DNA of 64,000 bases from Muscardinus avellanarius (GCA_963383645.1 OY726572.1:65014738-65078737), one strand, 5' to 3'; shown: positions 12,531 to 25,076, counted from the first letter of the stretch. Notes: generated by a model not told the origin, from the letters alone. Numbers and translations are program-made.

Positions 12531-13050
12531 TACATGACTTTATTTTAGTGATCATTATCTCTGATTGCCAAATTCTTACCATCCTTCCAAGGGTAGCATA
12601 AATATCACCTTCTCTCTGGAGTCCCTGTGCTTCCCAGCCACCTGTGACAACTTGCTTTGCCCTGTCTGGTGGCCCACCTGACCCTTTCTGGGGCTTTTTC
12701 CAGCAGCATTTGTGGTTGGGTGGAGAGGGCCCTTCCTCTAAACCCCACTCTGGACATAATGTCAAAGCAGGGGCTGGGAGGTTGTTTTGAGGTGCAGTAG
12801 TGGAGAGAGGACCCCGGAACATCGGGCCACAGGGACACAGAGGCAGGCCAAAGACTGTCGGATCTGGGACAAACCATGGCCTCCCTGGAGATGCTAGGCT
12901 CCTGGTTCATCGTCCTGAATCCTTGGCTCTTGGGAGGTGGGGAGGGAGTTATTTGTGTAAGTCTGGAGCCCTGGAATAAGTCCCAAGTTCTTTGGCACTA
13001 GGTGCCCCATTTGGAGTCCTAATAAAAGCTATAAAGAGTGGTAAGGAGAG
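12531..13050. other. Single-copy stretch
   Basis: Unique DNA with overlapping minus-strand frames (134 and 101 codons) lacking any domain. Probably non-coding. Confidence 0.4.
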
Positions 13051-13059
13051 CCTTTTATT

Positions 13060-13095
13060 TTCTCTTTTTTCTTTTCTTTTCTTTTTCTTTCTTTC

Positions 13096-13142
<47 letters not shown>

Positions 13143-14285
13143 TTTTGTAGTTCTGGGGATGGAACCCAGGGGCATTCGACCGCTGAGCTACACCCCATGC
13201 CCTATTTTTTATTCTTTATTTTGAAACAGGGTCTCACTAACTTGCGGAGGGCCTCACTAAGTAGCTGAGGCTGTCCACGAACCGCAATCCTCTGGTCTCA
13301 GCTTCCCGAATGCTGGGATTGCAAGTGTGCACCACCACACTCAGCTTCCAATGAGAGCCTTTTCTTATACTTCTCTACCTCTCTATATGTTACTTAGTAT
13401 CCAGTTTTTTGTTTTTTTTTTATTGCGGTACTGGGGATGGAACTCTGAGTTATACCCCCAGCCCTTTTTTTAAGTTTATTTATTTGTTTGTTTGTTTGTT
13501 TATTGGTGGTACTGGGGATGGAACCCTACTACCTCTGGGCTACACTCTCAGACCTATTTTATATTTTATTTGGAAACAGGGTCTCTTAAGCCAGAGAGGC
13601 TGGCCTTGAACCTACGGGATCCTCCTGTCTCTGCCTCCCAAGCATGGGGATTACAAGCGTGTGCCACCATGCCCGGCAGATGTTTTATATTTTTTTGAAC
13701 AGGGTCTTACTGAGTTGCAAAGGGTCTTCTAAGTAGCTGAGGCTGTTCAAGAACTGCAGTCCTGCAGGCTCTGCCTCCTAAATACTGAGATTACAAACAT
13801 GGGCCACCACACCCGGCTAGTATCCAGCTTTTTAAAGTTTTTGTTTTTGTTTTTGTTTTTTTGGTACTGGTGCTGGAACCCAGAGGCATTCTACTTCCAA
13901 GCTACACCCCCCCCTTTTTTTTTTAATTAAAACAGGGTCTCACTAAGTTGCAGAGAGCCTCACCAAGCAGCTGAGGCTACCCACAAACCTGCAATACTCC
14001 TGTCTCAGCCTCCTAAATGCTGGGATTACGAATTTACACCACCATGCTTTTTTTTTTTTTTTTTTGCATTACTGAGGATGAAACCCAGGTGCAATTTACC
14101 TTCAAACTACACCCCCACCCTATTTTTTATTCTTTATTTTGAAACAAGGTCTCACTGAGCTACAAAGTGCCTCACTAAGTAGTTGAGGTTATATATTCAA
14201 ACCGCTATCCTCCTGAATCAGCCTCCCAAATGCTGGAATTACAAGTGTACACCACCATTCCCAGCTTATATTTACATATTATTAA

Positions 14286-14339
<54 letters not shown>

Positions 14340-14770
14340 GCACGCGTCCTGGAAATTCAATCCAAAGGCATTCTACCTTCACGTATACTCCCAGCCCAAT
14401 TTTATTTCTTATTTGGAAACAGGGTCTCGCTAAGTTGTGGAGGGCCTCACTAAATTTCCAAGGCTGGCTTCAAACCTGTGATCCTCTTGATTTTGTTTTT
14501 GTTTTTTGTTTTTTGTTTTTGTTTTTTTGGTGGTACTGGAGTTCCTGGAAGCCCTTCTACCTCTGGCTACACTCCCAGACCTATTTTTATACTTTTTTAA
14601 ATTTGGAAACAGGGTCTCTTAAGCCCTCCCGGCTGACTTCGAACCTGCGCGGTCCTCCTGTCTCCGCCTCCCAAGCGCGGGGATTACAAGCGTGCGCCAC
14701 CACGCCCGGCTCGATCCTCTTGTTTCAGCTTCCCAAGTACTGGGATTACAAGTGTGTGCCACCATGCCTG
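13060..14770 (-). repeat. Antisense SINE cluster with TTTA and TG repeats
   Basis: A1 13150-13346 after (TTTA)n 13096-13146, an ID half about 13425-13465, A3 13498-13677, copies at 13680-13818, 13860-14047, 14065-14265 and 14340-14489, and the inserted A3 14490-14712. (TG)n covers 14287-14326 and grades into CG/CA alternation (14326-14347). Confidence 0.8.
14490..14712 (-). mobile_element. A3 SINE with 10-bp TSD
   Basis: T-rich tail, GGTGGTACTGGAGTTCCTGG...GCCCGGCT. The TSD GATCCTCTTG is at 14480-14489 and 14713-14722, and the host is the B1 half of another antisense SINE. Confidence 0.85.
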
Positions 14771-14941
14771 GCTCAGAAATATAATTTTGATGACAAATTA
14801 CTCCCATTAACCATTAACCATAACTTATTCAGTCCCTCATTGCTCGAGAGTTAGATGATTTTCAGCTTTTACTTTTCTACTTAGCATATCTTAGTAATTG
14901 ATCTCAAACAAATAATTAGAAATCAGTCCCTGCCGGGCATG

Positions 14942-15500
14942 GTAGGGTCGGGGTGCGCCCTCGGCTCAGAAGCTCAGGGTCTGCAGATTCCTTGGCTAAC
15001 GTGACGGAAAAGAATTTCAGCGAGCGCCAGTTAGAGACATAGAGGTTTATTTGGGGAAAAAGGAAGGAAATACACATTCAAGAGAGAATGCGGCCACCTC
15101 AAGGTGAGGAAGGCATTTTGGGGAGTTCAGGGTTCTCTTCTTATAGGGGACTTTCAGGAGGGGTGGGCTAGAGACGGTGTGCGAGGATGAGTGGTCCCCA
15201 GGCGCTTCCTGATGGTCTGGGGGTCTGGTCAGCCTTAGGGTCAGGCTGATTGGGGTCCTCATTAGCTGATGGACGGATAAGCTGGAATATCCTAAATTAT
15301 AGGTTTCTCGGAAATATCGCCGTTAACTCTAGGATCTACAGGTTTCCCAGGGATTTGGGGGAGAGTCAGGCCTGGGAAAGAGAACTTGTTTGTGGACTAG
15401 AGGCTGATGCACTTCAGGTTCAGGTTCTTACATTCAAGTTAAATGATATTGTTTCCTTCCTGTCTGTCTCCTTTCTACCTACTTATTCCTTCTATCCTAC
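14942..15500 (-). mobile_element. Second LTR-like element splitting a SINE
   Basis: A SINE head (GCCGGGCATGGT) stops at about 14942, and a SINE body (AAGTACTTGGGAGGCTGAG) resumes near 15521. The intervening roughly 560 bp is single-copy here. On the minus strand it begins TGTAGGATAG and ends ACCCTACCA, with CCAAATAAACCTCTATGTC near 15050, as expected for an LTR polyadenylation region. No internal retroviral frame is present. The exact boundaries and TSD are not resolved. Confidence 0.5.
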
Positions 15501-15520
15501 ATCAGGAGTAAATGCCCAGT

Positions 15521-16316
15521 AAGTACTTGGGAGGCTGAGACAGGAGTATAACAGGTTCCAGGACAGCCTCAGCGAGTAGTAGGACTCTCAGCAAGCTAGT
15601 GAAACCCTGTTCAAAACAAAGGGCTGGGGGTGTAGAATGCCTCCATTCTCAGTACCCTCTTCCCAAAAAGAGTCATCTGTTCTCAGATTTCCAAATTTTG
15701 AGTCTGCTACCAAGAGAAAAAGTCTTTCATTTTCCACACTTTTTCCTTTTTGGGGATTGAATCCAGAGGCATTTTACCACTGAACTATGCCCCCAGACCT
15801 TTTTAGTTTTTATTTTGAAACAGGGTCTTCCTAACTTGCGAAGGCTGTCCCTGAACTTGAGAGCCTCCTCTCTCAGCCTCCCATATGCTGGAATTATAGG
15901 TGTGTGCCACCATGCCTGGCCTTTTCCATTTTTTAAATTAATTGATTAATTAGTTTCATAGTGCTGGAAATGAAGACCGGTCATTCTACCACTAAGCCTC
16001 TAAGCTATATCCCCAGTACTTTTTTTTTTTTTTTTTGCAGGTCTGGGGATGGAACCCAGGGGCATTTGACCTCCGAGCTATACCCCCTGCCCTTTTTATG
16101 GTTTATTTTGAAACAGGGTCTCACTGAGTTGTGGAGGGACTCACCAAGTAGCTGAGGCTGTCGGTAAACCGAGATCCTCTGGTCTCAGCCTCCCAAATGC
16201 TGGGATTACAAGCGTATGCACCAAGCCCAGCTAGTACTTTTTATTTTTTTTTTATTTTGAACAGGGTATCATTAAATTGCCCAGGTATACCACCATGCCT
16301 GGCATAACACGTGTGT

Positions 16317-16365
<49 letters not shown>

Positions 16366-16534
16366 GGAGATGAGCCCAGGGGCTTTTTCAAACTCCAAGC
16401 CATATCCCCAGCCCTATTTACTTTCTTAATTTTGAAACAGTCTCTAAATTCCTACACACTGGCCTCAAACCTGCAATCCTCCTGTCTCAGCCTGCAGAGT
16501 AGCTGGGATTACAGGCATGTTCCACTGCACCTGG
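15521..16534. repeat. SINE cluster with GT repeat
   Basis: Sense body 15521-15665, antisense copies 15750-15920 and 15960-16020, A1 antisense 16037-16232, a fragment to 16300, (GT)n 16319-16360 and antisense 16361-16534. Confidence 0.8.
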
Positions 16535-17490
16535 CTAACGCCACAATTTAGTGTCACAGCCAGACTCAGGTAAAGGTCTTCCGACTCCCCAAATCATGTC
16601 CTCGACCAAGTGCAAAATGCTGTGCAAGGGGTTGTGCAGGATAGGGCAGTGGCAGCGGGCCGAGTTCAGCGAGCAACGCGTGACACAGTGGCTTTGCAAA
16701 GGCAAAGACCAGAGGGCATGCAGAAGAATTTCAAGAAAAACACAGCCAAATGCGGTCCTCCAGGATGAGCGGGGTCTGAAGGTCTGGAATAAGGAGGGCT
16801 TTCCCAAGCTGCAGCGAGCGGGAGAAAGCTGAGGAGAGGGCCACACAGGCAGCGGGATGGGCAGGCGAGGAATGGAATTGTAATTACATCCTCAGGCTCC
16901 AGCCAGCGGGGCCTTGGCCAGTATCTGCTAAGGAAACCAGAGATGTGGGGCATTTGCTGACTGCAGCGGCAGGCAGGGAAAGGGCAGGATCCAGGCTAGC
17001 TCTGGCCTCTGGTCGACCACCAGTCCAGCGCTTCTGTGCAACAAACCGGCTGCTGAAGCCAAGGGGCCATTTCCAGTCATTGCTCCCGGGTCAGGACAAG
17101 GATCAGGGATGAGGTCTTGTGAGGGGGAGCCAGGAAGGACTGCACTGGCCTGGCAAGGTGACAAGAGAGGCCCAGAGAAGGTGGAGTCAGAGGAACTAGG
17201 AGGAGGGCTGGAGAAACAGATATGGCAAAGGTCAGAAAGGTCAAGGTGTCGCTGATCACACAGGACTGGGGTGGATGGGCCCGAGGTGAGCATCCAGCCC
17301 TAGCGGGAAGCGGCTGCTGGAGGGTGAAGACCGCAGAAGAGGGGGACAGCTGGGGCGGCGCCAGAGGGAGCAGGTAGCCTGCCAAGAAGCCGCGCGGTGC
17401 TGCAGGGCAGGCTGAACCTTTTATGCTGCTGTTTGTGAATATAAATACACAGCTATAATTTCCCCAGAAAAACACACAAGAAAGGTGTGG
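16535..17490. other. Single-copy stretch (about 950 bp)
   Basis: Longest unique block in the first 18 kb. Open frames occur on both strands but none shows a domain or clear splice-bounded exon. Its purine-rich style could be an old DNA-transposon or LTR relic I cannot name. Confidence 0.4.
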
Positions 17491-17704
17491 TTAGCAGGCA
17501 GCCTTCTGTTTGTTCCCCCCGCCCCCCCCACCTTTTTGTACAGAGGACTGAGCTCAGGAGATTCTACTACTGAGCTACACCCCGACCCCTTTTCTCTTTT
17601 TTATGTTTCTATTTATTTGTTTATTTATTTATTTATTTATTTAGTGTGTGTGGTACTGGGGATTGAACCCAAGGGCATTCTATCTCTGAGCTAAATCCCA
17701 GGCT

Positions 17705-17741
<37 letters not shown>

Positions 17742-18010
17742 AGCGGGGTCTCACTAGGATGCTGAGAATCTCGCTACATATGCGAGGCGGGCCTTGAACC
17801 TGTGATCCTCCTGTCTCAGCCTCCCCGGTACTGGGACTACAAGTGTGTCCCACCACGTCTAGCTTCCTAATTTAGTTTTTATCTTGAAACAGAGTCTCAG
17901 TTAGCTGTTGAGAATCTCACTGCTTCCCGAAGCGAGTCTTGAACCTGTCCTGTCTCAGCCTCCAAAGTACTGGGATTACATGCATGGGAACCACGCTGAG
18001 CTGTGTCCCT
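17491..18010 (-). repeat. Antisense SINE cluster before CpG island 1
   Basis: ID half 17530-17595, TTTA repeat, ID half 17645-17705, T-run, B1 halves 17737-17865 and 17870-18003. Confidence 0.8.
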
Positions 18011-18827
18011 TCTGTATTACATCTTTTGGACTGTGAGCGGTGGGTATGTAATAAAATAATTAGAAATGTAAAGGCTGCGTAGAAAATAAAGGAAAGAAAG
18101 AGGACAGCAGCACAGGGCAGTAGCAGGTCCTTCTTCCTTGGGATGGGGCGACTGGTCACCTCTGGAAGATGAAACTGAAAATGCGAGGGGGAGGGGCCGA
18201 GCGAAGGAGGCCGCGGCCCACAGCGGGCTGGCGCTGCGGGGAGGGAGGGGGCGGCCTAGGTCCTGGCCCGGGGTTTATGGAAAGGAAGAGGCCTGGGAGA
18301 TGGAGGGGCCCTGCTGGCGGGTGCCATTTCGTAAGGCCAGCATGCGCCCAAGGGCACATCCACCCCGGAGCCTGGCAGAACGCTCACCGGCTGGAGAGAG
18401 AGTCCTCAGAGCCGACTGGGGAAAAATGGGAATTGTTCCGGCTCTGGGGTCTGTGCATTCATCGCACACAGTCCCTGGTGCCAAGGCACTGACACAAAGG
18501 GGTTATGCAGCGAACAGAGGTGCCTGCGCGCGCCGGGGTCGCGTCCCGCCCGCGGGGGAGCGAGTAAGCCCGGGCCGGGGGCGCCTCCTCCAGGATGCTA
18601 TTTTGGAAAACAAAAGCCCCGCGCGTACGCGGAACGCAGGCAGGGGCGCCACTGCGGAGGTCTCTATTCTAGGTCACACTGCACGGAGCAGGACGAGGAC
18701 CTGGGAATGCAGGAAAGTCTTCAGACGGACGGAAGGGCCGGCGCGAGGCCGGCGGGGGACGGGAGGGGCGCAGCGCGGCCGCGCTCCCCAGCCCTTTGTT
18801 AGCGGCGCGGGCGGCGGGGGACGAGGA

Positions 18828-18836
18828 CGCATGCGC
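18828..18836. promoter_or_regulatory. NRF-1-like site
   Basis: CGCATGCGC, the palindromic core of the NRF-1 motif, lies in CpG island 1. Confidence 0.5.
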
Positions 18837-18920
18837 GGCGGGAGCGCGGAGCGGGAGCGCGCCCGGCCCCTCTGCCCCCGCCCGCCCCGCCCCCGCGCGC
18901 GCCCCCGCGCCCGCCCGCAG

Positions 18921-18932
18921 GCCGCCATTTGC
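18921..18932 (-). promoter_or_regulatory. YY1-like site
   Basis: GCCGCCATTTGC (complement GCAAATGGCGGC) fits the YY1 core ATGGCGGC. It sits near the downstream edge of CpG island 1, where such sites often mark transcription starts. Confidence 0.45.
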
Positions 18933-18997
18933 TCCCCGCCCTGGCTTCGGCTTTTCTTCCCCCTCTCCTCCGCCCCTTCTCATCTTCTTTCTGTCCC

Positions 18998-19134
18998 TAG
19001 GAATTTGCCTACCCTAGTTTTTTTCTGTGTGTGTAAGTGGGATCCATATAATCGTCCTTTTGTGTCAGGCTTGTTTTGCTTAGCTTAATGTTTGCAAGGT
19101 TCATCCTTGCAGGCTAGATGAAAACTTCATTCCG
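18998..19134 (-). mobile_element. Old L1 relic abutting the CpG island
   Basis: GAATTTGCCTACCCTAG...AAGTGGGATCCATATAATCG...CTTTTGTGTCAGGCTTG...AAGGTTCATCCTTGCAGG...ACTTCATTCC matches the complement of an ancient L1 3' region. It begins where the G+C-rich block stops. Confidence 0.65.
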
Positions 19135-19967
19135 TTTTTTTTGTTTTTTTTTTTTTTGAGGGGGTGTACTGGAGATGGAACTCAGAGGTATTCTGCCTCC
19201 GAACTACACTCCAAGCCCAATTTTTAATATTTCTTACTTAAAGCTGGGCATGGTGGTGCACGCTTGTAATCCCAGCATTCGGGAGGCTGAGACTGGAGGA
19301 TCGCGGTTTGCCGACAGCCTCAGCTACTTAGTGAGGCCCCCTGCAGCTCAGTGAGACCATGTTTCAAAATAAAGAATAAAAAATAGGGGGGGGGTGTAGC
19401 TCGGAGGTCAAATGCCTCTGGGTTCCATCCCCAGACCCACAAATAAATAAATAAATAAACAAATAAATAAACTTCTTATTTAAGCCGGGTGTGGTGGTGC
19501 ACGCATGTATCCAGCACTTGGGAGGCTGAGACAGGAGGATCGCACAGGTTCAAAGCCAGCCTCAGCTATTTAGTGAGGCTCTCAGCAACTTAGACCCTGT
19601 TTCCAAATAAAATATAAGTCTGGGAGTATAGCCCGCAGCTAGAAAAGCCCCTGGGTTCCATCCCCAGTTACACACACACAAATAATAAAATTTCTTATTT
19701 AGAAACGGATCCCACCAGGTTGCTGAGAGCCTGGATTTGAACCCGTAATTCAATCTCAACCTCTTAAATACTGGAATTATAGGCGTGCCTGACTCACCTC
19801 TTCCTGGGCCACCACACAGGGCTCTTTATTTTTACTTTGAAACAGGGTCTCTCTAGGTTGATGGTCTCACTACTTGCTGAGGCTGTCTAGGAACTTGAGA
19901 TTCTCTTGACTCAGCGTCCCAAGTACTGGGATTACAAGCGTACACTACCACGCTTGGCTTTATTATT

Positions 19968-20016
<49 letters not shown>

Positions 20017-20951
20017 TGCTGGGGATTGAACCCTGGGCATTATCCCTCTGAGCTACTACTGTGCTGTTTATATTTGTTTGTTTGTTTACAGTACTGGGGA
20101 TGGAAGCCAGGGGCATTTGGCCTCTGAGCCACACCCCCAGCCCTATTTTTTATTCTTTATTTTGAAACAGGGTCTCACTGAGTTGCAGAGGGCCTCACTA
20201 AGTAGCTGAGGCTGTCCGCGAACCGCAATCCTCCAGTCTCAGCCTCCTGAATGTCGGGATTACAAGCATGTGCCACCATGCCCGGCTCATGGTTTGTTTT
20301 GAAAAAGGGTCTTGCAGCGGTTCACGGATAGCCTCAGCTACTCAGTGAGACCTCCGCAACTGAGTGAGTGAGACCCTGTTTCAAAATAAAGAATAAAAAA
20401 TATAGGGCAGAGGGTATAGCTAGAAGGTCGAATGCCCCTGGGTTCCATCCCCAGACGCACCAAAATAAAAAATAAATAAATGAACAGGCATGGTAGCACA
20501 TGCTTGTCATACTTGGGAGGCTGAGACAGGAGGATTGCAGGTTTGTGGCCAGCCTCAGCTACTTAGGCCCTGTTTCAAAATAAAGAATAAGAAATAGGGC
20601 TGAGGGCCGGGCGTGTTGGCACACACTATAATCCCAGCATTCAGGAGGCTGAGACTGGAGGATCACAGTTTGCGGACAGCCTCAGCTACTTAGGCCCTCT
20701 GCAACTTAGTGAGACCCTGTTTCAAAATAAAGAATAAAAAATAGGGCTGGGGGTGTAGGTCAAAGGTCAAATGCCCCTGGGTTCCATCCCCAAACCCGCA
20801 AAAAAGATAAAAAAGAAAGAAAAAAAAGAAATAGGGCTGAGGGTGTAGCTCAGAGGTAATATACCCCTGGGTTCAATCCCTAGTATTGAAATAAATAAAT
20901 AAAGGTGTCAATCTCCAGTGCCACAAAAAAGAAGAAGGAAAGAGAGAAAAA

Positions 20952-21003
<52 letters not shown>

Positions 21004-21160
21004 GAAAGAAAGAAAGAGGAAAGAAGTAAGTGCCAGCTAGGTTGCTGGGGCTGGTCTTGTACTTTCAATCCTCCTGTCTTAACAGGACCTAGAATTCCTT
21101 AAACTAATTCCCGAGTACTGGAATTGCAGGCGTGCGCCACCACGCCCAGTACTGGGTGCA
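19135..21160. repeat. SINE cluster with GT and GAAA repeats
   Basis: Antisense ID half 19150-19225, A1 sense 19242-19472, A2 sense 19484-19690, antisense copies 19690-19960, (GT)n 19974-20014, antisense A1 20090-20287, sense copies 20310-20470, 20490-20605 and 20606-20830, an extra ID half 20833-20885, and (GAAA)n 20938-21020. Confidence 0.8.
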
Positions 21161-21179
21161 TTCACAGTGTTCAGTCACA

Positions 21180-21425
21180 CATGGCTGCTGTCTTGCACAA
21201 TGCAGGGTTGAACCTGGGGCTGGGTGTTGGACAGGCCTGGATCCTGGACACACATTCCGTCCCTTACGAGGCTGTGTGGCTGGGCCAATGACTTACCCTC
21301 TTCCATTTCTGTTTCTAGAGCCATAAAATGCGACTAATAACATTCCCCACTTTATAGGGTAATTTTGAGGATTAATGGCACATGAAACAGTTAGTACATA
21401 TTCAGTAAATGTTCATGCTGATTAC
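21180..21425 (+). mobile_element. MIR SINE relic
   Basis: CTGGGCCAATGACTTACCCTCTTCC...CATAAAATGCGACTAATAACA...TTATAGGGTAATTTTGAGGATTAA...CAGTAAATG is the standard MIR core and 3' half, an old mammal-wide repeat. Confidence 0.85.
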
Positions 21426-21660
21426 CAGTAAATTAGGTGATTATTCAATTGAATTAATGCCGTTTTGGTATTACTGTTAGGGTGACCGCGCTCATTCCCT
21501 TCCGATGAGGTGGCTTGGAGACATTCCAGAGAGACAAAGACACAAAGAAAAAACCAGGAAAACGTACTTGCCACATATAAAACAGACAAAATGGTGTTAT
21601 TTTTGTTAGACAGGAAGTGCTTGCAAATAAATAAGAAAATAAATATATGAGTGAGAGTTT
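21426..21660. other. Single-copy stretch
   Basis: Unique DNA next to the MIR. Nothing coding recognised. Confidence 0.4.
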
Positions 21661-22859
21661 CAAAAAGGAGACACAAAACCGGGCGTGGTGGCCCACGCTT
21701 GTAATTCCAGCATTTGGGAGGCTGAGAAAGGGGGATCACGGTTCTCAGACTAGCTAGCTAGGCGCTTTGCAACTCAGTGAAACCCTGTTTCCAAATAAAG
21801 AAAAAAAAAAAAATAGGGCTGGGGGTATAGCTCAGAGGTAGAATGCTCCTGGGTTCAATTATCCAATACTGGGAAAAAAAATTTTTTTTATTGTTTTTGA
21901 GGTACTGGGGATGGAACCCACAGGCATTCTACCTTCAAGCTAAACCCCCAGCCCTAGTTTGCTTTATTCTTTATTTTGAAACAGGGTCTCACTGATTTGC
22001 AGAGGGCCTCACTATGTAGCTGAGGCTGTCAGCAAACTAAAATCCTCTTGTCTCAGCCTCCCAAATGCTGGGATTATAAGTGTGCACCACCATGCCCAGT
22101 TTTGAAAAAAAAATTTTTTTTTTATTTTGAAAACCATGTTAGGAAGTAACCGCTGAGCTAGAGCCGACCCGGCATTTATTTTATTTTATTTTTTTTGGTG
22201 GTACTGGGAGTGGAACCCAGAGGCTTTCTACCCCCGGGCTATACTCCCAGACCTTTTTTTTAATATTTTATTTGGAAAGAGGGTCTCACTAAGTTGCTGA
22301 GAGCCTCACTGAGAGCCTCACTAACTAAGTAGCTGAGGCTGGCTTCGAACCTGTGCGATCCTCCTGTCTCAGCCTTCCAAGTGCAGGGATTACAAGCATG
22401 CGCCACCATGCCCGGCTCAGTTTAATTTTTTTTTTTTTTTTTTTTTTTTTGATGGTACTGGGGTTCCTGGAAGCCCTTCTACCTCCGGGCTACACTCCCA
22501 GACCTATTTTTACATTTTTATTTGGAATCAGGGTCTCCTAAGCCAGCGTGCATGGCTGGCTTTGAACCTGCGCGATCCTCCTGTCTCTGCCTCTCAAGCG
22601 CGGGGATTACAAGCGTGCGCCACCACGCCCAGCTTGAATTTTAAAATAGGGTTTTGCTTGGTGTGGTGGCACACGCTTGTAATCCCAGCATTTGGGAGAC
22701 TGAGACAGGAGGATCGCAGTTTGCAGACAGCCTCAGCTACTACTTATTGAAGCCCTTTGCAACTCAGTGAGTTATTTTAAAAGCCTGTTTTAAAATAAAG
22801 AATAAAAAATAGGGCTGGGGGTGTAGCTTGGAGGTAGAATGCCCCTGGGTTCCAGTACA

Positions 22860-22898
<39 letters not shown>

Positions 22899-24020
22899 AC
22901 AAATAAATAAATAAATAAAAACAGGGTTTTGTTAGGTTGATGAGTCTTACTATTTACTGAGGGCATCTCTAACCTGCAATCTTCCTGTCTCAGCCTCCCA
23001 CGTACTAAGATTATAGGCATGCACCACCATGCCCAGCAGAAATAATTTTTCTTTTTGTGCTACTGGGGATGGAACACAGGGACCTTATATCTCCAGGCTA
23101 CACCCCTAGAACTATTTATTTGAAAACAGGGTAGCCGGGCGTGGTGGCGCACGCTTGTAATCCCCGCGCTTGGGAGGCAGAGACAGGAGGATCGCGCAGG
23201 TTCGAAGCCAGCCGCGTGCGCTGGCTTAGGAGACCCTGTTTCCAAATAAAAATGTAAAAATAGGTCTGGTAGTGTAGCCCAGAGGTAGAAGGGCTTCCAG
23301 GAACCCCAGTACCACCAAAAAAAAAAAAAAAAAAAAAAAAGAAGAAAGAAAACAGGGTCTCGCTAAGTTGCTGAGTCTGACATTGAAACTGGAATCCTCC
23401 TCTCTCAACCTCCCAAGTACTGGGGTTACAAGCATGGGTCACCATGCCTGTGTGTGTGTGATTTATGTATGTATATATACATATATATGTATATATGTGT
23501 ATATATATACACATATGTGGTACTGGGAATTCAACCCAGGGACATTCTACCTCCAAGCTACACCCCCAGCCCCATTTTTCATTCTTTATTTTGAAACAGG
23601 GTCTCACTAAATTGCGGAGGGCTTCACTAAGTAGCTGAGGCTGATTAACCTGTGGTCCTCCTGCCTCAGCCTCCCAAGTACTGAGATTATTGAGATAGAA
23701 TGGTCTGGCATGCTGTCACAGACTTGTAATCCCAATACTTGGGAGGCAGAGGCAGGAGGATCACAGGTTCATGGCCAGCCTCAGCTACTTAGTGAGGCTC
23801 TGTTTCTAAATAAAAAATGAAAGCCAGGCGTGGTGGCGCACGCTTGTAATCCCAGCATTCGGGAGGCTGAGACTGGAGGATCGCGGTTCGCGGACAGCCT
23901 CAGCTACGTAGTGAGGCCCTCTGCAACTCATTGAGACTCAGTTTCAAAATAAAGAATAAAAAAAGTAGGGAAGGGGTGTAGCTCGAAGGTTGAATGGCCC
24001 TGGGTTCCATCCCCAGACCC

Positions 24021-24053
<33 letters not shown>

Positions 24054-24116
24054 AAATAAAAAATGAAAAGAGTTGGAGGTGTAGGTAGGCAGTAGAATAC
24101 CCCAGGTTCAATACCC

Positions 24117-24169
<53 letters not shown>

Positions 24170-24170
24170 A
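21661..24170. repeat. SINE cluster
   Basis: Includes sense 21680-21870, antisense 21895-22100, A2 antisense 22188-22418 directly followed by A3 antisense 22430-22634, sense 22655-22860, (AAAT)n 22858-22920, A3 sense 23131-23345, antisense 23350-23645, sense 23700-23820, A1 sense 23822-24052, an ID half to 24118 and (AC)n 24120-24167. Confidence 0.85.
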
Positions 24171-24480
24171 ATGAATGGAGCCGGAAACCCCCAAAACATG
24201 TCAATCTCCAGCTCCAGGGTTCTGCCTTCAGGCGCACCACCTTGCCGGCTCACTTTCCAGGACCACATGCTCCTTGCTTTTCTCGGGAATCTGTGCGTCT
24301 ACCGACAGGTGCCGCACCTCTCCTCTGCCCCAGCTTCAAGCTCTCGATGGTCCTGGGTGGAGTTCTCCAGCACTGGCTCTTCAGGACCCACCTCCAGCGG
24401 TGGCTTCTCTCATCAGACCTAGGTTAGCAGGATAAACAGCTGAGCTCTTGCTTCAAGGAGGAGGTAGTCAGACAGTCTTT
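24171..24480. other. Single-copy stretch
   Basis: Unique DNA open in all three plus frames for about 85 codons. No domain recognised and no supporting splice sites. Confidence 0.35.
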
Positions 24481-24498
24481 ATTTTTTTGGGGGGGGAC

Positions 24499-24560
24499 TG
24501 GGATTTGAACCCAGGGCCTTCCACATGCTAGATAAGTGCTCTACCACTAGTTACATTGTT
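24499..24560 (-). repeat. ID-like monomer, antisense
   Basis: Reads CTGGGATTTGAACCCAGGGCC...GTGCTCTACCAC, the complement of a tRNA-like unit with B box and A box. A similar decayed copy lies at 26640-26715. Confidence 0.55.
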
Positions 24561-24571
24561 ACCTTGCCACC

Positions 24572-24806
24572 ACCACCACCCCCCTTTTTTTTTTTTTTTT
24601 TTTTTTGGTGGCACTGGGGGTGGAACCCAGAGGCTTTCTACCTCTGGGCTATACTCCCAGACCTTTTTTATATTTTATTTGGAAACAGGGTCTCGCTAAG
24701 TTGCTGAGAGCCTCACTAAGTAGCTGAGGCTGGCTTCGAACCTGTGCGATCCTCCTGTCTCAGCCTCCCAAGCGCGGGGATTACAAGCGTGCGCTACCAC
24801 GCCCGG
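24572..24806 (-). mobile_element. A2 SINE with 9-bp TSD
   Basis: Full-length antisense A2 copy (GGTGGCACTGGGGGTGGAACC...GCCCGG). CTTGCCACC at 24563-24571 recurs at 24807-24815. Confidence 0.7.
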
Positions 24807-24954
24807 CTTGCCACCCCTTTTAATTTTTATTCTGAGACAGGATTTCCCTAAATTGCCCAGATTGGCCTTGAACTTTCTTTTCTTTCTTTTGGTGATATTG
24901 GGAATTGAACTCAGGGGCAGTCTACCTCTGAACTACATCTCTAGCCCTATTTAA

Positions 24955-24985
<31 letters not shown>

Positions 24986-25041
24986 ATTGCTGGAGACTTA
25001 ACTCAGGGGCTTTCTACCTTGGAGTACAGTACACCCCAACA

Positions 25042-25076
<35 letters not shown>

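Larger units (their letters stand above)
18130..18960. promoter_or_regulatory. CpG island 1, probable promoter
   Basis: This is the first of only two long G+C- and CpG-dense blocks in the window. It has runs of GC boxes (CCCCGCCCGCCCCGCCCCC near 18885), an NRF-1-like palindrome and a YY1-like site. It is free of SINEs although SINEs crowd both sides, as expected for a constrained promoter. Open frames through it are a by-product of high G+C. I cannot identify the gene it serves or the direction of transcription. Confidence 0.75.

Noticed and set aside
14183..14854. Longest open frame in a SINE-rich region (223 codons)
   Set aside because: It is translated antisense SINE plus (TG)n. The same peptide patterns (GTQGHSTSELHP, EPRGILPPSYTPSPI, SLKPARLASNLRDPPVSASQ) recur across the window wherever these SINEs occur.
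18138..19088. 316-codon open frame through CpG island 1
   Set aside because: Arg/Pro/Gly/Ala-rich frames are open on both strands from high G+C, and this one runs into an L1 relic. No domain or splice support.
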